Positions 23,460 to 35,039 of a stretch of DNA of 64,000 bases are shown here, piece after piece. A model generated the notes under the pieces. It was not told where the DNA came from and made no database searches. It saw only the letters and a list, made by a program, of their open reading frames with translations. Position 1 is the stretch's first letter. Each line of letters begins with the position of its first letter. The position numbers and the translations under genes were made by a program. The stretch is from Polytrichum commune (Eukaryota > Streptophyta > Polytrichopsida > Polytrichales > Polytrichaceae): positions 13,268,001 through 13,332,000 of the forward strand of contig OX485804.1 in the NCBI GenBank assembly GCA_950295325.1, written 5' to 3'.

Positions 23460-23900
23460 ACATGTAAGCTCCTCGTTTGATTTGGCTACCGCATCCTAGT
23501 ACGTACTCTTTGAGGACTTCTACACTCAAGTTGCTCTCCAATTCTCAATAATTATGCTCAAATGCATATCCAAGTCATTTAATCAAATAGAATTTATTGG
23601 GGGGTAAGACAAGACCCTTTATCCTATTATATCTGAAAGCACTCATTTTACTTCATACAATTCATCCTCCTCAAAGATTGGCAGAGGGGAAGGTTGTACC
23701 TTAGCATCAGCTATATGTGGCCGAAGAAGTGACACATAACAAACCTCGTAATTCTTAAATGTGTTTCGCACTTGCAAATGTTATGCTACGATCCCTATCC
23801 TCTTAGTTATCCGAAATGGGCCAATCCACCGTGGTTATAGCTTTCTAGCATTTGGGACCTTCAACTTAATGTTGGCAATTCTTACAAGCATTTGTCCTAA
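23460..23900 (-). pseudogene. Ty3/gypsy integrase C-terminus and chromodomain remnant
   Basis: Reading the minus strand from 23900 down, short motifs appear in the order found at the end of chromovirus-type gypsy polyproteins: IGPF, VSLLRPH, a proline-rich spacer, a YEV-type segment and a chromodomain-like block with ESNLS. At least three in-frame stops break it. Two fall where the family has Trp codons (TGG to TGA), the change expected from C-to-T decay on the other strand. It is an old dead copy. The position 5' of the LTR at 22814-23180 supports the assignment. Confidence 0.7.
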
Positions 23901-23904
23901 ACCC

Positions 23905-25046
23905 TAAACCCTGACATGCGACATCCGATCACCGCCTCCTTTTCATGTCTATCTACCTTGTAGCCATAGTTTATCTAGCATATGCCCGTCACTCATGCTT
24001 ACATTCACAACAACAATAAACAACAAACCACGAATTTTAAGATAGAGTGGAAAACTTAATATTCACCATGTGTAGTCCACTTTGCATCTATACAAACTGT
24101 AAACAAAAAAGAAGCACAAAGTGAAAATTGGAGAGCCTCAAATTAATACTTAAGCACCAAAGTTGAGCACAAAGGTTGAGTGGCAAGTCAAGCAAAGGTT
24201 GGTACAAGCACTAATTATAGGTCGGCCTTCATCACTTCGCATCATGCATTGTGATGATGGTGGGTTCAAGCACAATAAAGTGGACAATTCTTGATCTTTG
24301 CAACAATGTATGTGATTCAAAACTATATATTGACTATGAGTTTTATGGGAACCAAATTCCTAAACATTAATAAAACATATCATTCACCAAGCGAAGCAAT
24401 TCATGTTGCAAAATACAATTTCCATAAAAACATACATATTTTAGAAGACAATGCAAGTGGTGTGCAAATAGGTAGAATACGATAAATTTATGTAATACTA
24501 ATGGTTTCCTATTTTTATGATGCCCTCAAGTTTATACACACAAGGATTATGAAAAAAAATTCCAAGATCCAAATACTTAAGGTCATGAAATTTATGTCCA
24601 AAACCATATTTAGCCATTCCATTTTTTTTAAATGATTTTAATCATGAATTCGACTATCCAATCTTGATATTCAAAATTTTTAGTAACTCAACAATATAGG
24701 ACATCATGAAAAAATCCAATGTAAACAACATCTTGCTACTACTTTTAGGCATTCGACCCCAAAAACTATGGTTTTAAGTATACCGGAGCACTTTTTTGGT
24801 CCACTTACCATGTTTGTGCCCGGGTTCAAACAAACATCTGGTGGGCGGCAAGGTAAGGGGAGGAGTCAAGCCCACCAATTTGTTGAGGGATAAACTAACA
24901 AGGTCAATTGTATGGTCAATTGTTATTTTACAGTCAACCACTATATATATATATGTCTATATTGTTGGCTGCAAGATCTAATGGTCCATATTGATTTGAA
25001 ATTAATTATTACTTTATAAAGTAGTTAACTAGCTACAGTCGATTGC
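23905..25046. other. No gene seen
   Basis: AT-rich. It begins with CCTAAACCCTAAACCCT (about 23898), a two-and-a-half unit telomere-like motif, common as scattered short runs in plant DNA. It may include more decayed gypsy internal sequence on the minus strand, but no motif is readable. Confidence 0.4.
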
Positions 25047-25063
25047 TACAGTTGACCTTAGAG

Positions 25064-25399
25064 ATTTGATTTTTGATAAGTTACAATAGCCCATTGAGAA
25101 AACACGTCAAATCATTTGGGATGCCTTATAGGATTACGGGAGGATTAAATGGAAACGGATGCTTAGGGACTTGGAAAAAGCCCCGGACGTGGCCTACCAT
25201 AACATTCTGAACAAATTTGATTTGACTTGGGGGGTCAGAGGTCTTATTGTGACCCGGAGCAACTTAGTCCTTACTTGGAAGGATAGGCCTCAGTTGAGCA
25301 TTATTTCTTGATTTCCACTTGGACTGCGTTGTTTCGACCGGACTGGTTGTATTTTGGATTCTCTTTGCAATTGAATTTCCAATTTGTGCCAGAAAAAAA
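25064..25399 (+). mobile_element. 5'-truncated retroposon (LINE-like 3' end) with 17-bp TSD
   Basis: TACAGTTGACCTTAGAG (25047-25063) and TACAATTGACCTTAGAG (25400-25416) flank the insert and differ at one base. The insert holds coding-like sequence, a short GC-moderate untranslated tail and ends in an A-rich run (AGAAAAAAA). Long target duplication, 3' A tail and 5' truncation are the marks of LINE-type target-primed insertion, of a LINE itself or of a processed host transcript. Confidence 0.8.
25105..25311 (+). pseudogene. Coding fragment in the retroposon, family not certain
   Basis: One frame reads IIWDAL, a TAG at 25129, then 59 further codons without stops (GRIKWKRMLRDLEKAP, LTWGVRGLIVTRSN) to TGA at 25309-25311. 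The composition is strongly protein-like. I have the impression of a sequence common in plant retroposed DNA but cannot name the family with confidence. The early stop and missing 5' part make it non-functional. Confidence 0.5.
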
Positions 25400-25419
25400 T
25401 ACAATTGACCTTAGAGTAG

Positions 25420-26035
25420 TCGGCTAGTTGGTCAAATGCTACCTATAGTCAACTTCAAGAAATCTAGAAAAAGAAATTAAATCAAAAAAATCATGGACCA
25501 TTTGATATTGCAACCAACAAGATCTAACACTTCGAATTCTTTTTGTAAACTTCCGAATTTTCATTTACGATATTTTTGAAAGTTTACTTCTTGAAGCATT
25601 TGACTACACCGGTCAAAGAAAACATCTACTAGAATCATGACTATGGTACATAAATTACACGTCAAGGGTCATCATATCATGTTTGTTGTGATGTGACATG
25701 AAAACCAGAGGGCACGTCCTTGGTTAAGCGAGGATCAAAAACCAAACACCATAAAGACACATACTCAACAAAGATCGCACTACGTCTTCAACCTTTGTCA
25801 ACTACTGCACACTCAATAATGAACACAATTGGGAGGACATGTGAACTCAATCAAGGAACCAACAAACATGCACGTATGATAAGCATAACTAAATCAAGGT
25901 AGGTCCAATTCTTGCTTATGTTTCAACGTGGACTTGCTAATGCAACAACACAAGTTTTGTTGTGTTTTAAATATAATCGGTAGAAATCGGAAAACAAAAC
26001 TCCATCATGAGGATTCGAGCTATTTCCGGGAGGGT
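25420..26035. other. AT-rich spacer with a family F copy
   Basis: 25715-25960 is a family F repeat in the same orientation as 2320-2630 (AAAGACACATACTCAACAAAG, ATAATGAACACAATTGGGAG, GCTAATGCAACAACACAAG). The rest has no recognised content. Confidence 0.6.
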
Positions 26036-26038
26036 TTA

Positions 26039-27128
26039 TGGCCACTTCACACACGAGACTGAGAGCCCATGACCATTACACTTCAAGCACTCCCATGAAT
26101 GGAAAAGGCGGAGCCGGTCCAAGCTTGCTTCACACTATGCTTGAGGGACCAACGGAGTATGTGAATGCAAGATGGATGTAAAGTCCACGTGGATTCCTAC
26201 ATGGCATCAAATGGATCGTGTATCATGGTCACTTGGACTATTTTCAAAAACCATCTCTTGGAGGTAGGCCTAACATAAAACCAGGTCATTGTGGCACTCC
26301 GAACACTCACAATTGTTGATTTATTCTATTTTATCATGTGTGAGGACCCGCATGAATAGAAATTCATTGAAATAGCATTTGGTTGAGGGCCCGGTCACAT
26401 ATGGTTTCACACTACACTTGAGGGTCCGTGACCACACTACATGACTTTAGAGATGTGTTGGGACGGCCTTTGGACACTTTTCTTTTGGGCTCTCAGGGCC
26501 GGTTCACACTATGGCCAAACTTCGAGAGGAGAAGCGTTTGGACCAATGAAAATGCAGAAATGTCCAAAGTCCGTCCTCTCGGCCTTCACACTAGAGGCCG
26601 AAGTCCAAAGGACGTCGCCTCCAAAAGAGCCTAGGTGACAACACTTTCAGGAAGTTATGGCGCCAAGAGTTCGGCTTCTCGAGCAAAGTTTGGGTTGAGC
26701 AAAATGCTCAACCCAAACTTCCGTCGAGAGGCCGAACTTGTTTTTCATTAGAATATCAATCATTGACAAGATCTTGACCATTAGATTGGAGAGGTTATTT
26801 TGAGCAAGGAATAAAGTGGGACGCTCCTTTGGGTTTGGACTTTGGGCTCGGCCTTTGGAGGCTTCACACTATGGCCGTCCAAGTCGAGAGGCCGTGGGAG
26901 TTCATGGCCAAAGGTTAGGAGTTTGGGCTTCGCCTTTGGAGGCTTCACACTATGCCCGACCAAAGGCCCCACTTACTATATTTTATTGATGATTTTCAGC
27001 TCATTTCTTTGGACTCTCAACAAAGTTTGGCCACTCAATCCCACGGCCTCTCAACTTGGACGGCCATAGTGTGAAGCGGCCCTCACATTTTCATGGTCAC
27101 GGCTCTTGGCTTGTGTGTGAAGTGGCCC
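26039..27128. mobile_element. Family C element, copy 1, interrupted by a family B element
   Basis: Outer ends read GGCCACTTCACACACGAG on the left and, as reverse complement, GGGCCACTTCACACACAAG on the right, with a related TGAGAGCCC/CATGACCATT interior. Removing the insert 26496-27082 and its 3-bp duplication leaves about 500 bp, close to copy 2 at 28787-30609 after its own insert is removed. TIR sequence is of the GGGCC type found in PIF/Harbinger elements. The 3-bp flanks are eroded. Confidence 0.75.
26496..27082. mobile_element. Family B PIF/Harbinger-like element, copy 1, nested
   Basis: Begins GGGCCGGTTCACACTATGGC and ends with the inverted form GCCATAGTGTGAAGCGGCCC. It is flanked by TCA at 26493-26495 and 27083-27085. 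At 587 bp it matches 46376-46954 and 50574-51185. Internal GGAGGCTTCACACTATG blocks repeat the terminal motif several times. The frames inside are not conserved as protein. It sits in family C copy 1 exactly where copy 2 is uninterrupted (GGGCTCTCA then the AATTTCATGGGCAC end). Confidence 0.85.
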
Positions 27129-27129
27129 T

Positions 27130-28786
27130 TCGACCGCCAACGTTGGAACTCGGGAATTTAGGGTTCGTATTCATGACAGGATCACACAAAACCCTTTGGC
27201 CATGTGCCTGATGCTAACTTCCAAACATAGAGTAACTTATAGTATCTCCTTTGGCTGATTCTAGTACAGTGTTGCATGATTCACTGGCTTTGCTTTTTGG
27301 AGTCAAAGGTTCGAACATTTGGCGCAGGGATATAGTAGAAGACCGACCCACTTGGGAATATTTTTAACTCCTTTGCAAGGACTTTACGGAGGGAGTTTTT
27401 TTGGGGTAAAAAGTTTCGTGAAACATACACTGGGTGATGTTGTTGCAAACGCAAGGAAAATGTTGTGTAAGTTACTCCGGTTGGTTTCTATGTCAAGACA
27501 AATTGACATTTTTTCAGTTCGCGATCATAAACCCTAATTCAGCCTTCTAGGATTTAATTGACATGAAATAACAACAAATTTGGAAGGGGTAAGTTCGTAC
27601 TGCATCAACTCTTTTTTTTAGGTGTTCTGAATGGTAGTCCAATTTCAGGGTTAGGTTTAGATGTTTAATGCATTTGCTAGGGTCCACTGTACTTTTACGG
27701 AAGAAAGTGGGGTCTAATAAGAACATGTTTCCCAAATGTTTGCGGAAATTGGGTGAATTTGAACCAATTTGGGGTCCTTGATGCTAAAACCAAAGTCAAA
27801 GTCAACTAAGCCTAGTAGATTTATGTGTTGTAATACAATTCAGCATGTTTTCACCTTAGCCTTATGGTGGGGCCTCAACTATGAGGTCGCTAACACACAA
27901 CCACAACCACAGAAGTTGATGGTCATTGTTTACCCTCTTTGGCTTTGTGCTTGAGGGATAGGAGGGATGAGATACATCGGTAATCGCATCTATTTTTTGT
28001 TATTTGCACTTACAAAGAACTTCAAGGTCATAACATGGGAGGACAATTATAGGTTAAATTTATTCTTGGAGAATAATACATGATAACTCATAGACCATTT
28101 TGTCAGTTACATCCATAGGTGGAGCAATAATTGAGGTCAAAATTACTCTTCAACTACAATTACACCTTGCATGTGAACATAAAAATATTGGTAGTTGTGG
28201 TCAAAGATAGACTTGACACACAACCACAAGCACTCATGTAGTTAAGTGTGCACATCCTTTGAGTTGCATCCACCGATCTTACCGAGGTAAAAGGTGTCTA
28301 AATAAAACATGCCACCCAAAGGTTTTTCTAGTTGATGCGGTCCAACTTCTCTAGACTAATTAAAAATCTCTTATGGTCACTCTGAAGTCAAATGAAGGTA
28401 AAGTCTCAAGACCATGCCATGGACGTGGGCGCAAATACTTGGAAATATTTTATATCCTCTTTTAGAATAAACAATTGCTAGAGCGGGGTCAAAGACATGA
28501 TAAATCTATGGGACCCAATTGGAATGTATTAGCAACAAACTTGAGAGCTAACCAAAACCAAATAAACAAAAAATATAAAACAAACTTACTAAACCTTCAA
28601 GATACATTTGATATACGTGTTGGTGTGCACCACAACATTGGTCTTGAACCCACATTAATTTTCAAGTAAAATCTCTAGTTTGCAATCACAATAGACCACA
28701 TTAATTATCTATCTAGAAATTCAAACATGGGGTCACTACTTTAATTTATGTTAGTTTTGTGCTTGAGCTAATACTCAAAGATGTTT
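27130..28786. other. No gene seen
   Basis: Short frames (27319-27537, 27547-27735, 27769-27954, 28475-28669) have no recognisable domain and no shared reading across repeats. No clear terminal repeats were found. Confidence 0.4.
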
Positions 28787-29520
28787 GGGCCATTTCACAC
28801 ATGACTAAAACCCCGTGACCATTGCACTTCGAGCACTCTCGTTGGTGGGAAAGGCGGAGCCAGTCCAAGTTCACTTCACACTATGCTTGAGGGACCAACA
28901 AAGCATGTGAATGCAAGATGGGTGTAAAGTCTACATGGAGTCCTACATGGCATCAAACGGATCATGTTTCATGGTCATTTGGACTATTTTCAAAAACCAC
29001 CTCTTGGAGGTAGGCCTAACACAAAACCAGGAGACCATGGCACTCTGAACACTCACGACCGTTGATTTATTCTATTTTATCATGTGTGAGGACCTATATG
29101 AATAGGATTTCATTGCACTACTAGAAATTGTGTACAATCTAAACATGTAACATGACATTTATTGGAGTAAACAAAGACGTGACTTAATATCATATATTAC
29201 TAGAAATTATGTTGTCTACGACATGTCTTGGGGGGCCATGCCCTACACCCCATTGATCGTTCATTTGGACATAGCCAATATGTTTAGGACCATTGCTTAT
29301 GATGTTTGAATATACTAATTATTTTACGGGCTCCACATTAAATTATTACTTAACGTTAAAGTGTGCATGCATGTGTAAGGCTATCATTGTTGATATGTTG
29401 AATAATGAGTGGTCCTATTTTTTAACAAATGAGTGCCAGAAATGTGTCGTGGATTAAGGCCTTTGACCGCGACGGTAGTTAATGATTTTCTCTTTAAAAA
29501 AGATATCCATCATTAGTAAG

Positions 29521-29690
29521 TCCAACCCTCACCTCCCGAGCCCTGCCATCTATAAGTACTTATAGTTCTAAGTGCCTAGCCACTTACCTAGTAGGCTAAG
29601 CCAAGGGTGGGGGCCATGGGTTTGATCCTAGAACCTCTTGGCTCCCACATAGAGGCCTTAGCCACTAAGCCACCACTCCACGCATAATGT
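29521..29690 (-). mobile_element. tRNA-derived SINE inside the CACTA element
   Basis: On the minus strand GTGGCTTAGTGGCTAAGGC is a near-perfect tRNA A box (TGGCTTAGTGG) and GGATCAAACCC a B box about 35 bases later. It then runs into a ~100-bp non-tRNA body. The flanks share TATTAGAAG / CATTAGTAAG, a likely eroded target duplication. tRNA-like heads of this kind are the RNA polymerase III promoter of SINEs. Confidence 0.7.
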
Positions 29691-29699
29691 ATTAGAAGT

Positions 29700-30180
29700 A
29701 TTTTAAACATTTGTATATAGAGGCCCCAAGTTATTCTTTATTTTTTATTTATTGTATACAATATAATATCAACTATATACGACATATATTATTTATTGTT
29801 TATTATTTACTGCTTATAATTTATTATCCAGTATTTGTTGTATACTACCTATTATTTACTATTAAGTGTCTCGTATTTTCTATTTACTACCTCATATTTA
29901 TTGTTTATATTATCATATTTACTATGTACTGCCTAATATTCACTGTTTATAATTTATAGTTTATAATTTATAATAATTTATATTATCTATTTTATTTATT
30001 ATTTTCAGTATGTTATTCTTATCTACTGTATATAGTATACTATTTACTATTTATGGTCTGATATTAATTATTTAATCATAGTGTTTCTATTAATGGTGTG
30101 TTATTTATATTTATTATTTATAGTATAATGTTTTAGTATTAACGGTCTTTTATTTATTATATACTGGAAATTGTCTACTA
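29700..30180. repeat. AT-rich low-complexity block
   Basis: Built of drifting TTTATTATTTACTGTTTATAATTT-like phrases of about 20-35 bp. It forms the centre of the CACTA element. The 82-codon frame 29711-29959 is just a translation of this repeat (Tyr, Ile, Leu, Phe only) and is not a gene. Confidence 0.8.
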
Positions 30181-30611
30181 TTTACTGTGTACATGATTTT
30201 CCACATACGCCCTAAAAACTACCGACCATAATTCATACAATCTATTGGGCAAATTGTCTGATGTTGATGTGAGTCGTCGTATAAACAATATCGGGGCGTC
30301 AATGTGTGAACAATGACTATTTTCCAACACTTATACTAGGAACATGTCGATTTTTTTTTTTCATGAAGTGTTGGTCCAATTAGCACATGCCTGCTAAAAC
30401 ACTGTACTAAAAATCAAATCATTGTTTCTCTTATAGTGTTGAAATAGCACGTGGTTGAGGGCCCAGTCACATGTGACTTCACACTTCACTTGAGAGTCCG
30501 TGACCACACTACATGATTTTGGAGGTGTCTTAGGACAACCGTTGGACACTTTCTTTTGGGCTCTCACAATTTCATGGGCACAGCTCTTGGCTCGTGTGTG
30601 AAGTGGCCCTA

Positions 30612-33090
30612 AGTCAAAGGTCTCAAGGAAGACATAGGGAAAAACCCAAGATCTTGGATACACATTATTTCCATCCCAAATAGATATTTACCGGGGCTTG
30701 GCATATTAATTATTTCCACATTCATTTCCGATCTACACTACTAGAACTATTTAATGTAGTTCTCATGAACCCGAAAAACCATCGAATCATATATAGAAAG
30801 TAACTACTGCACACTATATAGTACACATATTGACTCGGTGTTTCACTTTGAGTAACTTTTTGGTGGGGCCATGACTGGCTACATAAAGACTTTGGAAAGG
30901 TCATGTGGAGACGTGTGATCAAAAGTTGCATTCCTAGTGTGCCTTTGAGTCCAAGGGGTGGAGAGAGGGTGCCTATATAAACTCATCCATTGCAAATGCG
31001 AAAACGCCATGAATTGATTTTATAACATGTAAATGACTATTTAAAGATATATTGACTCCATAAATAGAGTCAAAGATCCTGAATTATCAGAGCAGTGTCG
31101 AATTGGAATGGATTAGCCCTCAGTCTTGTCGGGGACTTTTTTATTGCAGCCCCTTCCTTCATGATGGATGAGTTTATGTAGATGCCACGAATCCCAAACC
31201 AAACGGAACTATTGTAATGAATACGAACATGCTTCTCATCCATCCAACATATAAACTCGACCTCCTATAGGTTCGTGTCCAGTTCGTCTCCAACGACTTG
31301 GACTAGACTAACTCGTCGTCTTTGAATAATAACCATTGATAAAATTGATGTCCATGTTCATATTATTTCAAGGTTTTTTTATGTTGGATGATTAAGAGAT
31401 ATGCTTGTGTGCGATGAAATTCTCTCTCTTTCCAATGGGTAACTTAGTCATAAGTCTTGAGAGGTTGGGTCATCCAACCACAGTGCATCTAATATCTCCT
31501 CAAATTTAGTGGTATCTTAAGGTTTGTGTGTGTACATAATATTATTTAGTTGCATGGTTATGTTCCATTCTATATTTAGCATTTGACATGGGCCTCCACT
31601 ATCTTACCTTCATGGGAAGATACTTTAGCAAATAAGAAGAAATTGTTGCCAATATGGATAATGAAAAGTGCCAGTATGACTAATAAGAATATTGTGAATA
31701 GTATTGGGATGAACAATGTTTCATGTGAATAGTGCCGGGAGTATAACTCCACCCAAACTTTCAAGTTTCAACTTGAAAATATGAGTAGTTAACAAATATT
31801 CTTACTTTCTTTGAGAGCCCCACGTAATATGATTGACATGTGCCAAGGTCATGGAATTGACCCACATGGCTGAATGATATTATGCACTTCCAACTCAGTG
31901 TACAATTTTACCAATAGATTTGATTTGGAATTGACAAATGCGGTTAGTGTTGACATAATAAAGGTTGGTACTCTTCTTCGTACTTACACATATGACCAAC
32001 TACATTGCTTATCCCATTTAGTGAGGGTGGTCTAATATTGCGTGTGGGAAATCAGTGAAGGTTAAATATAACCTTTTAAATAGTGTGGGAAAGAGTGCTC
32101 AAATACCAAACCTCTTTACACTATAAAACTAGCTCCACGAGAAAAATACATGGTTTTGAGAGCCCAAAGTGTGAAAGTGTCAAAGTCTCCATGCAAGTTC
32201 TCTCCAATTTCTTAGTGTTAGGAAAGGCCTCGGGAGTGAGTGGCGCCAACTAAAAAGAAGAAGAAAATTAAGCCTCTTCGAACTCACCAAAACAAATTAT
32301 GCACTCTACAAACACCTTAGGGGACACACCGATGTTTTTGGAAGGTATGGTGAATGAGCATGTATGCATGAATGTAGTATCACTCAATAAAAAATTCAAA
32401 CCCTCACTAATTTTGAGATTTGATAAAACAATGCATGGTTTGGAAATTAGCACCATACACAATAAATGGGATAATTAGTGTAGTGTAAACATGCTCTAGT
32501 TGTATAACATAACCTACCACTTAAATGTAGAGAGTTGTTAAATGGCCACATAGTTTGTTAAAACAACCACATACGTGTTGTAGGGTCACGTGACTTGTCA
32601 AAAGATGGTTTTTCACTGCACACATGAAAAGGAGCAAGGTATCAACTATGTGTTAGAATTCATAAACTTGACCAACTTGGATGACAAGCCAAAGCCTAGT
32701 CAACACGTGACATATTGATTGTGGTCATTTTAACCAGTGTGTGGTCCATTTAATAATAATCCCCAATTGTATGTGAAGTGGAGGTTCGTGATTGAAGTTG
32801 ACATTCCTCAAGTACCAATTTTGAGTCCGGTAGGCTAGTTGGAAGTCTTCTCACACTTAAAAGGAGTCCATTGTACTACAAAAGATAAAGCTCATAGTGT
32901 ATCTCCTCCGAAATCATAGTACATATATACGGCATATACTAAAGTGTGCGGACTTGTGTTGCCTTTTAGTTTCCCATTCTTGAGCAAACGCCAACATGGC
33001 AAGAAAGAAGGCTGTTAAAGTGACAGCACATGTTGTGTTGTATACACAATGCTAGCATGGCAACATGATTTTTTGTTCATGAAATCTTAT
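30612..33090. other. Gene-free, with a CACTA-like tip and a small MITE
   Basis: CACTACTAGAAC at about 30737 resembles a CACTA terminus but no partner end is seen. 30965-31196 holds ATAAACTCATCC near its start and the inverted GGATGAGTTTAT then GCCACGAATCCC at its end. With shared interior text (AGAGTCAAAG, AATGGATTAGCCCTCA, GGACTTTTTTATTG) it is a diverged relative of the Mutator-like MITE at 11380. The remainder is AT-rich with nothing recognised. Confidence 0.5.
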
Positions 33091-33091
33091 A

Positions 33092-33415
33092 CAATAATCT
33101 CCCGCTTAAGTACGCACTTTGAACCGGAGCCGTTGGCTATATGATGGGGGAGAACCGGCAGTTAGTTGTAGATGAACCGGTTGAGTTTGAGAAATAACCG
33201 GTTGAAGCTCAAGACTTCAAGAGAATTACTGATCACTTTAGAGGGATTTATGGAACATACCTCAAATTAATATAGGAAAACCGAAGGATGTCAACATGTA
33301 ACTGGCTGGACTTGCAAACACTAGGATCTCAACCGCTTATGTCCAAAAATTTCCCCGATCACTGGCCGTTGGTGCGCACTTAGTTGGTAGGTGCGCACTT
33401 TACTCATATCGCTCC
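33092..33415. mobile_element. Fragment of a pogo-like element, left end only
   Basis: CAATAATCTCCCGCTTAAGT at a TA dinucleotide matches the inverted terminal repeat of the element at 53006-53712. The following TACGCACTTTGAAC and, after the nested hAT MITE, TGCGCACTTAGTTGGTAGGTGCGCACTTTA follow the same internal order. The right terminus is missing. Confidence 0.75.
33137..33364 (+). mobile_element. hAT MITE, family K copy 1, 228 bp, perfect 8-bp TSD
   Basis: Flanked by GCCGTTGG at 33129-33136 and 33365-33372. Ends read CTATATGATGGGGGAGAACC and, as reverse complement, CAGTGATCGGGGAAATT. The interior is marked by several ACCGGTT motifs (GATGAACCGGTTGAG, AATAACCGGTTGAAG). The same layout recurs at 47656, 48037 (inverted), 48869 (inverted), 55834 and, truncated, 41092. 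The 8-bp TSD places it in hAT. Confidence 0.9.
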
Positions 33416-33419
33416 CTTT

Positions 33420-35035
33420 CTAGACCCTCTTATTCAACAAATCGCAATGAGAAATGGATGAAACATGAGGCAACAACCCGCTTGACTGAAGCCCTTGATG
33501 AAAACTTGAGTAGAATCAATGCCCTTTTTAAGGAACCCACCTTTGTGCCCTTTTAACTTACTTTTTTTCACCCCCATCACACTGAATGCGAAGGCTACAT
33601 GTGTAATTCTTCATGGCTTTCCCACCACATCATAAAATGACGGCTACATGTGTGGGACTCAGGGCTTTGGGGCACTCTATGCATTAAGATGGGGGAAGGA
33701 GGCTATCAGATATGGGTATGTCTACTCTAAAGACCATAAACGGTGTACACTGTTTTCTCTAATTAGTGTGGGTTACCAATTCGGAGTTGCTATAACTTTT
33801 TATTGACATTATCATTTTTCACTAACCAACTTATATCATATTCTTCAATATGAATACTGACTACTTACGTTATTTGGGTTTTAAAAACGATACTCTCAAT
33901 CAAAATTTATAGCAACCCATAACTCCAAATGGTAACCCACACTAATTTAACAAAATAGTGTAGTTAGTACGCACGCCGAAGAATATGATATAACGTAGTT
34001 GGATTAAACAAAAAACATCAATGTCGGCAAAAACATCGTAGCAACACGTAACTTCGCATGGTAACCCACACTAATTCAGAACTTTAGTGTGGTCCATGGA
34101 CGCTATGAATCCCAAGCCATGCTTGTAATTCCCATGATATTTTACTACACATTATGATAGTGGGCTATGGTATACTGTGCCACATAATAACACAAAAGGC
34201 ATTTGCAAGCACGATGACGTGGCATGACAGCCAGGTGACGTGGCACTTGTCTTTCCATGCCTGTATCAATACTTGATGTCAAGAGTCAACCCTCGAGTTG
34301 ATCGATCCATATAGGACACTTGACCTATCTACCTACCTACCCACCTCATTACCTACCTACCCACCCACCTCCTTACCTACCTACCTACCCTGGAGAGTAT
34401 GTAAACCTGGGGAACCAATGATGGTGATGATGATGATGCAGAATTTTGAGTGGGTTGGAGCCATCATTGCAGCCCACGTGGCCATGTTCGGTGCCACTTG
34501 GCAACACGACATCTGTGCACAAGGACCCAACACACTCCACCCACAAGCCTTATCTACTCTACACCTTTCCTTAAGGCCACGGCTATAGGCCCACCTCTTT
34601 TGACCTAGGCCCCGGATTCTAGATTCCCAGGGCGACAATCAATGCCGGACATGGTATAAGGTATGCGGGTGTTAATACCGTGCCCACACTAGGGCCAGCT
34701 GTTGGTGGTCTTGGGCAGCAGGAGGAGGAGGAGTCCCTCTTGGTAAGGGGGAATTCATCTCTTTCTGTAGTTCATTTCCTACTAGTAAGGAATTTTTCAT
34801 CCTAATCGTAGTGACCTCGCTGGATGTAATGTATTGCCAATGCCGCAAATGCATGCAGACAAGGACTCCTATGAAGATGGCAACTCTTCCATTGGTATAG
34901 GCTAGTCACTGGTCCTAGCGTGGGCATGGAGTAAGCGGCTCGTTTTTCTTGTTCTTCGCCGTTCTATTGATCATATATGCTTGGATCGATGAACAAGAAA
35001 GCGTCAATAGAAAATAGATTGATAATGGGACCTCC
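33420..35035. other. Gene-free, small MITE and microsatellites
   Basis: 33761-33947 is a 187-bp foldback (AATTAGTGTGGGTTACCA at one end, TGGTAACCCACACTAATT at the other). A half copy of the same arm stands at 34050-34085. 34326-34390 is a (CCTA)n run with interruptions. GATGGTGATGATGATGATG lies at 34418-34436. Frames of 96 and 85 codons over 34298-34638 overlap the microsatellite and show no domain. Confidence 0.6.
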
Positions 35036-35039
35036 CCTT

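Larger units (their letters stand above)
29116..30438. mobile_element. Non-autonomous CACTA (En/Spm-type) element, 1323 bp
   Basis: Starts CACTACTAGAAATTGTG and ends TTTCTCTTATAGTG, so both tips carry the CACTA signature. The 3-bp target duplication TTG stands at 29113-29115 and 30439-30441, and the flanks join to match the uninterrupted family C copy at 26379. It encodes no transposase. It contains a SINE (29521-29690) and a very AT-rich block (about 29700-30180). A second ACTAGAAATT motif at 29202 is a subterminal repeat. Confidence 0.9.
28787..30609. mobile_element. Family C element, copy 2, interrupted by a CACTA element
   Basis: Left end GGGCCATTTCACACATGAC; right end, as reverse complement, GGGCCACTTCACACACGAG. 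The interior matches copy 1 block by block (GCACTTCGAGCACTC, GAGGTAGGCCTAACA, GTGACCACACTACATGA). Without the 1326-bp insertion and its duplication the element is 497 bp, the same size as copy 1 when that is also stripped. Confidence 0.8.

Noticed and set aside
23895-23915. Telomere-like CCTAAACCCTAAACCCT as an interstitial telomere
   Set aside because: Only two and a half units; such short runs are common in plant DNA (another at about 505-525).
29711-29959. 82-codon frame rich in Tyr, Ile and Leu, resembling a membrane peptide
   Set aside because: It is the translation of a drifting AT-rich repeat inside the CACTA element; every phrase repeats TTTATTATTTAC-like text.
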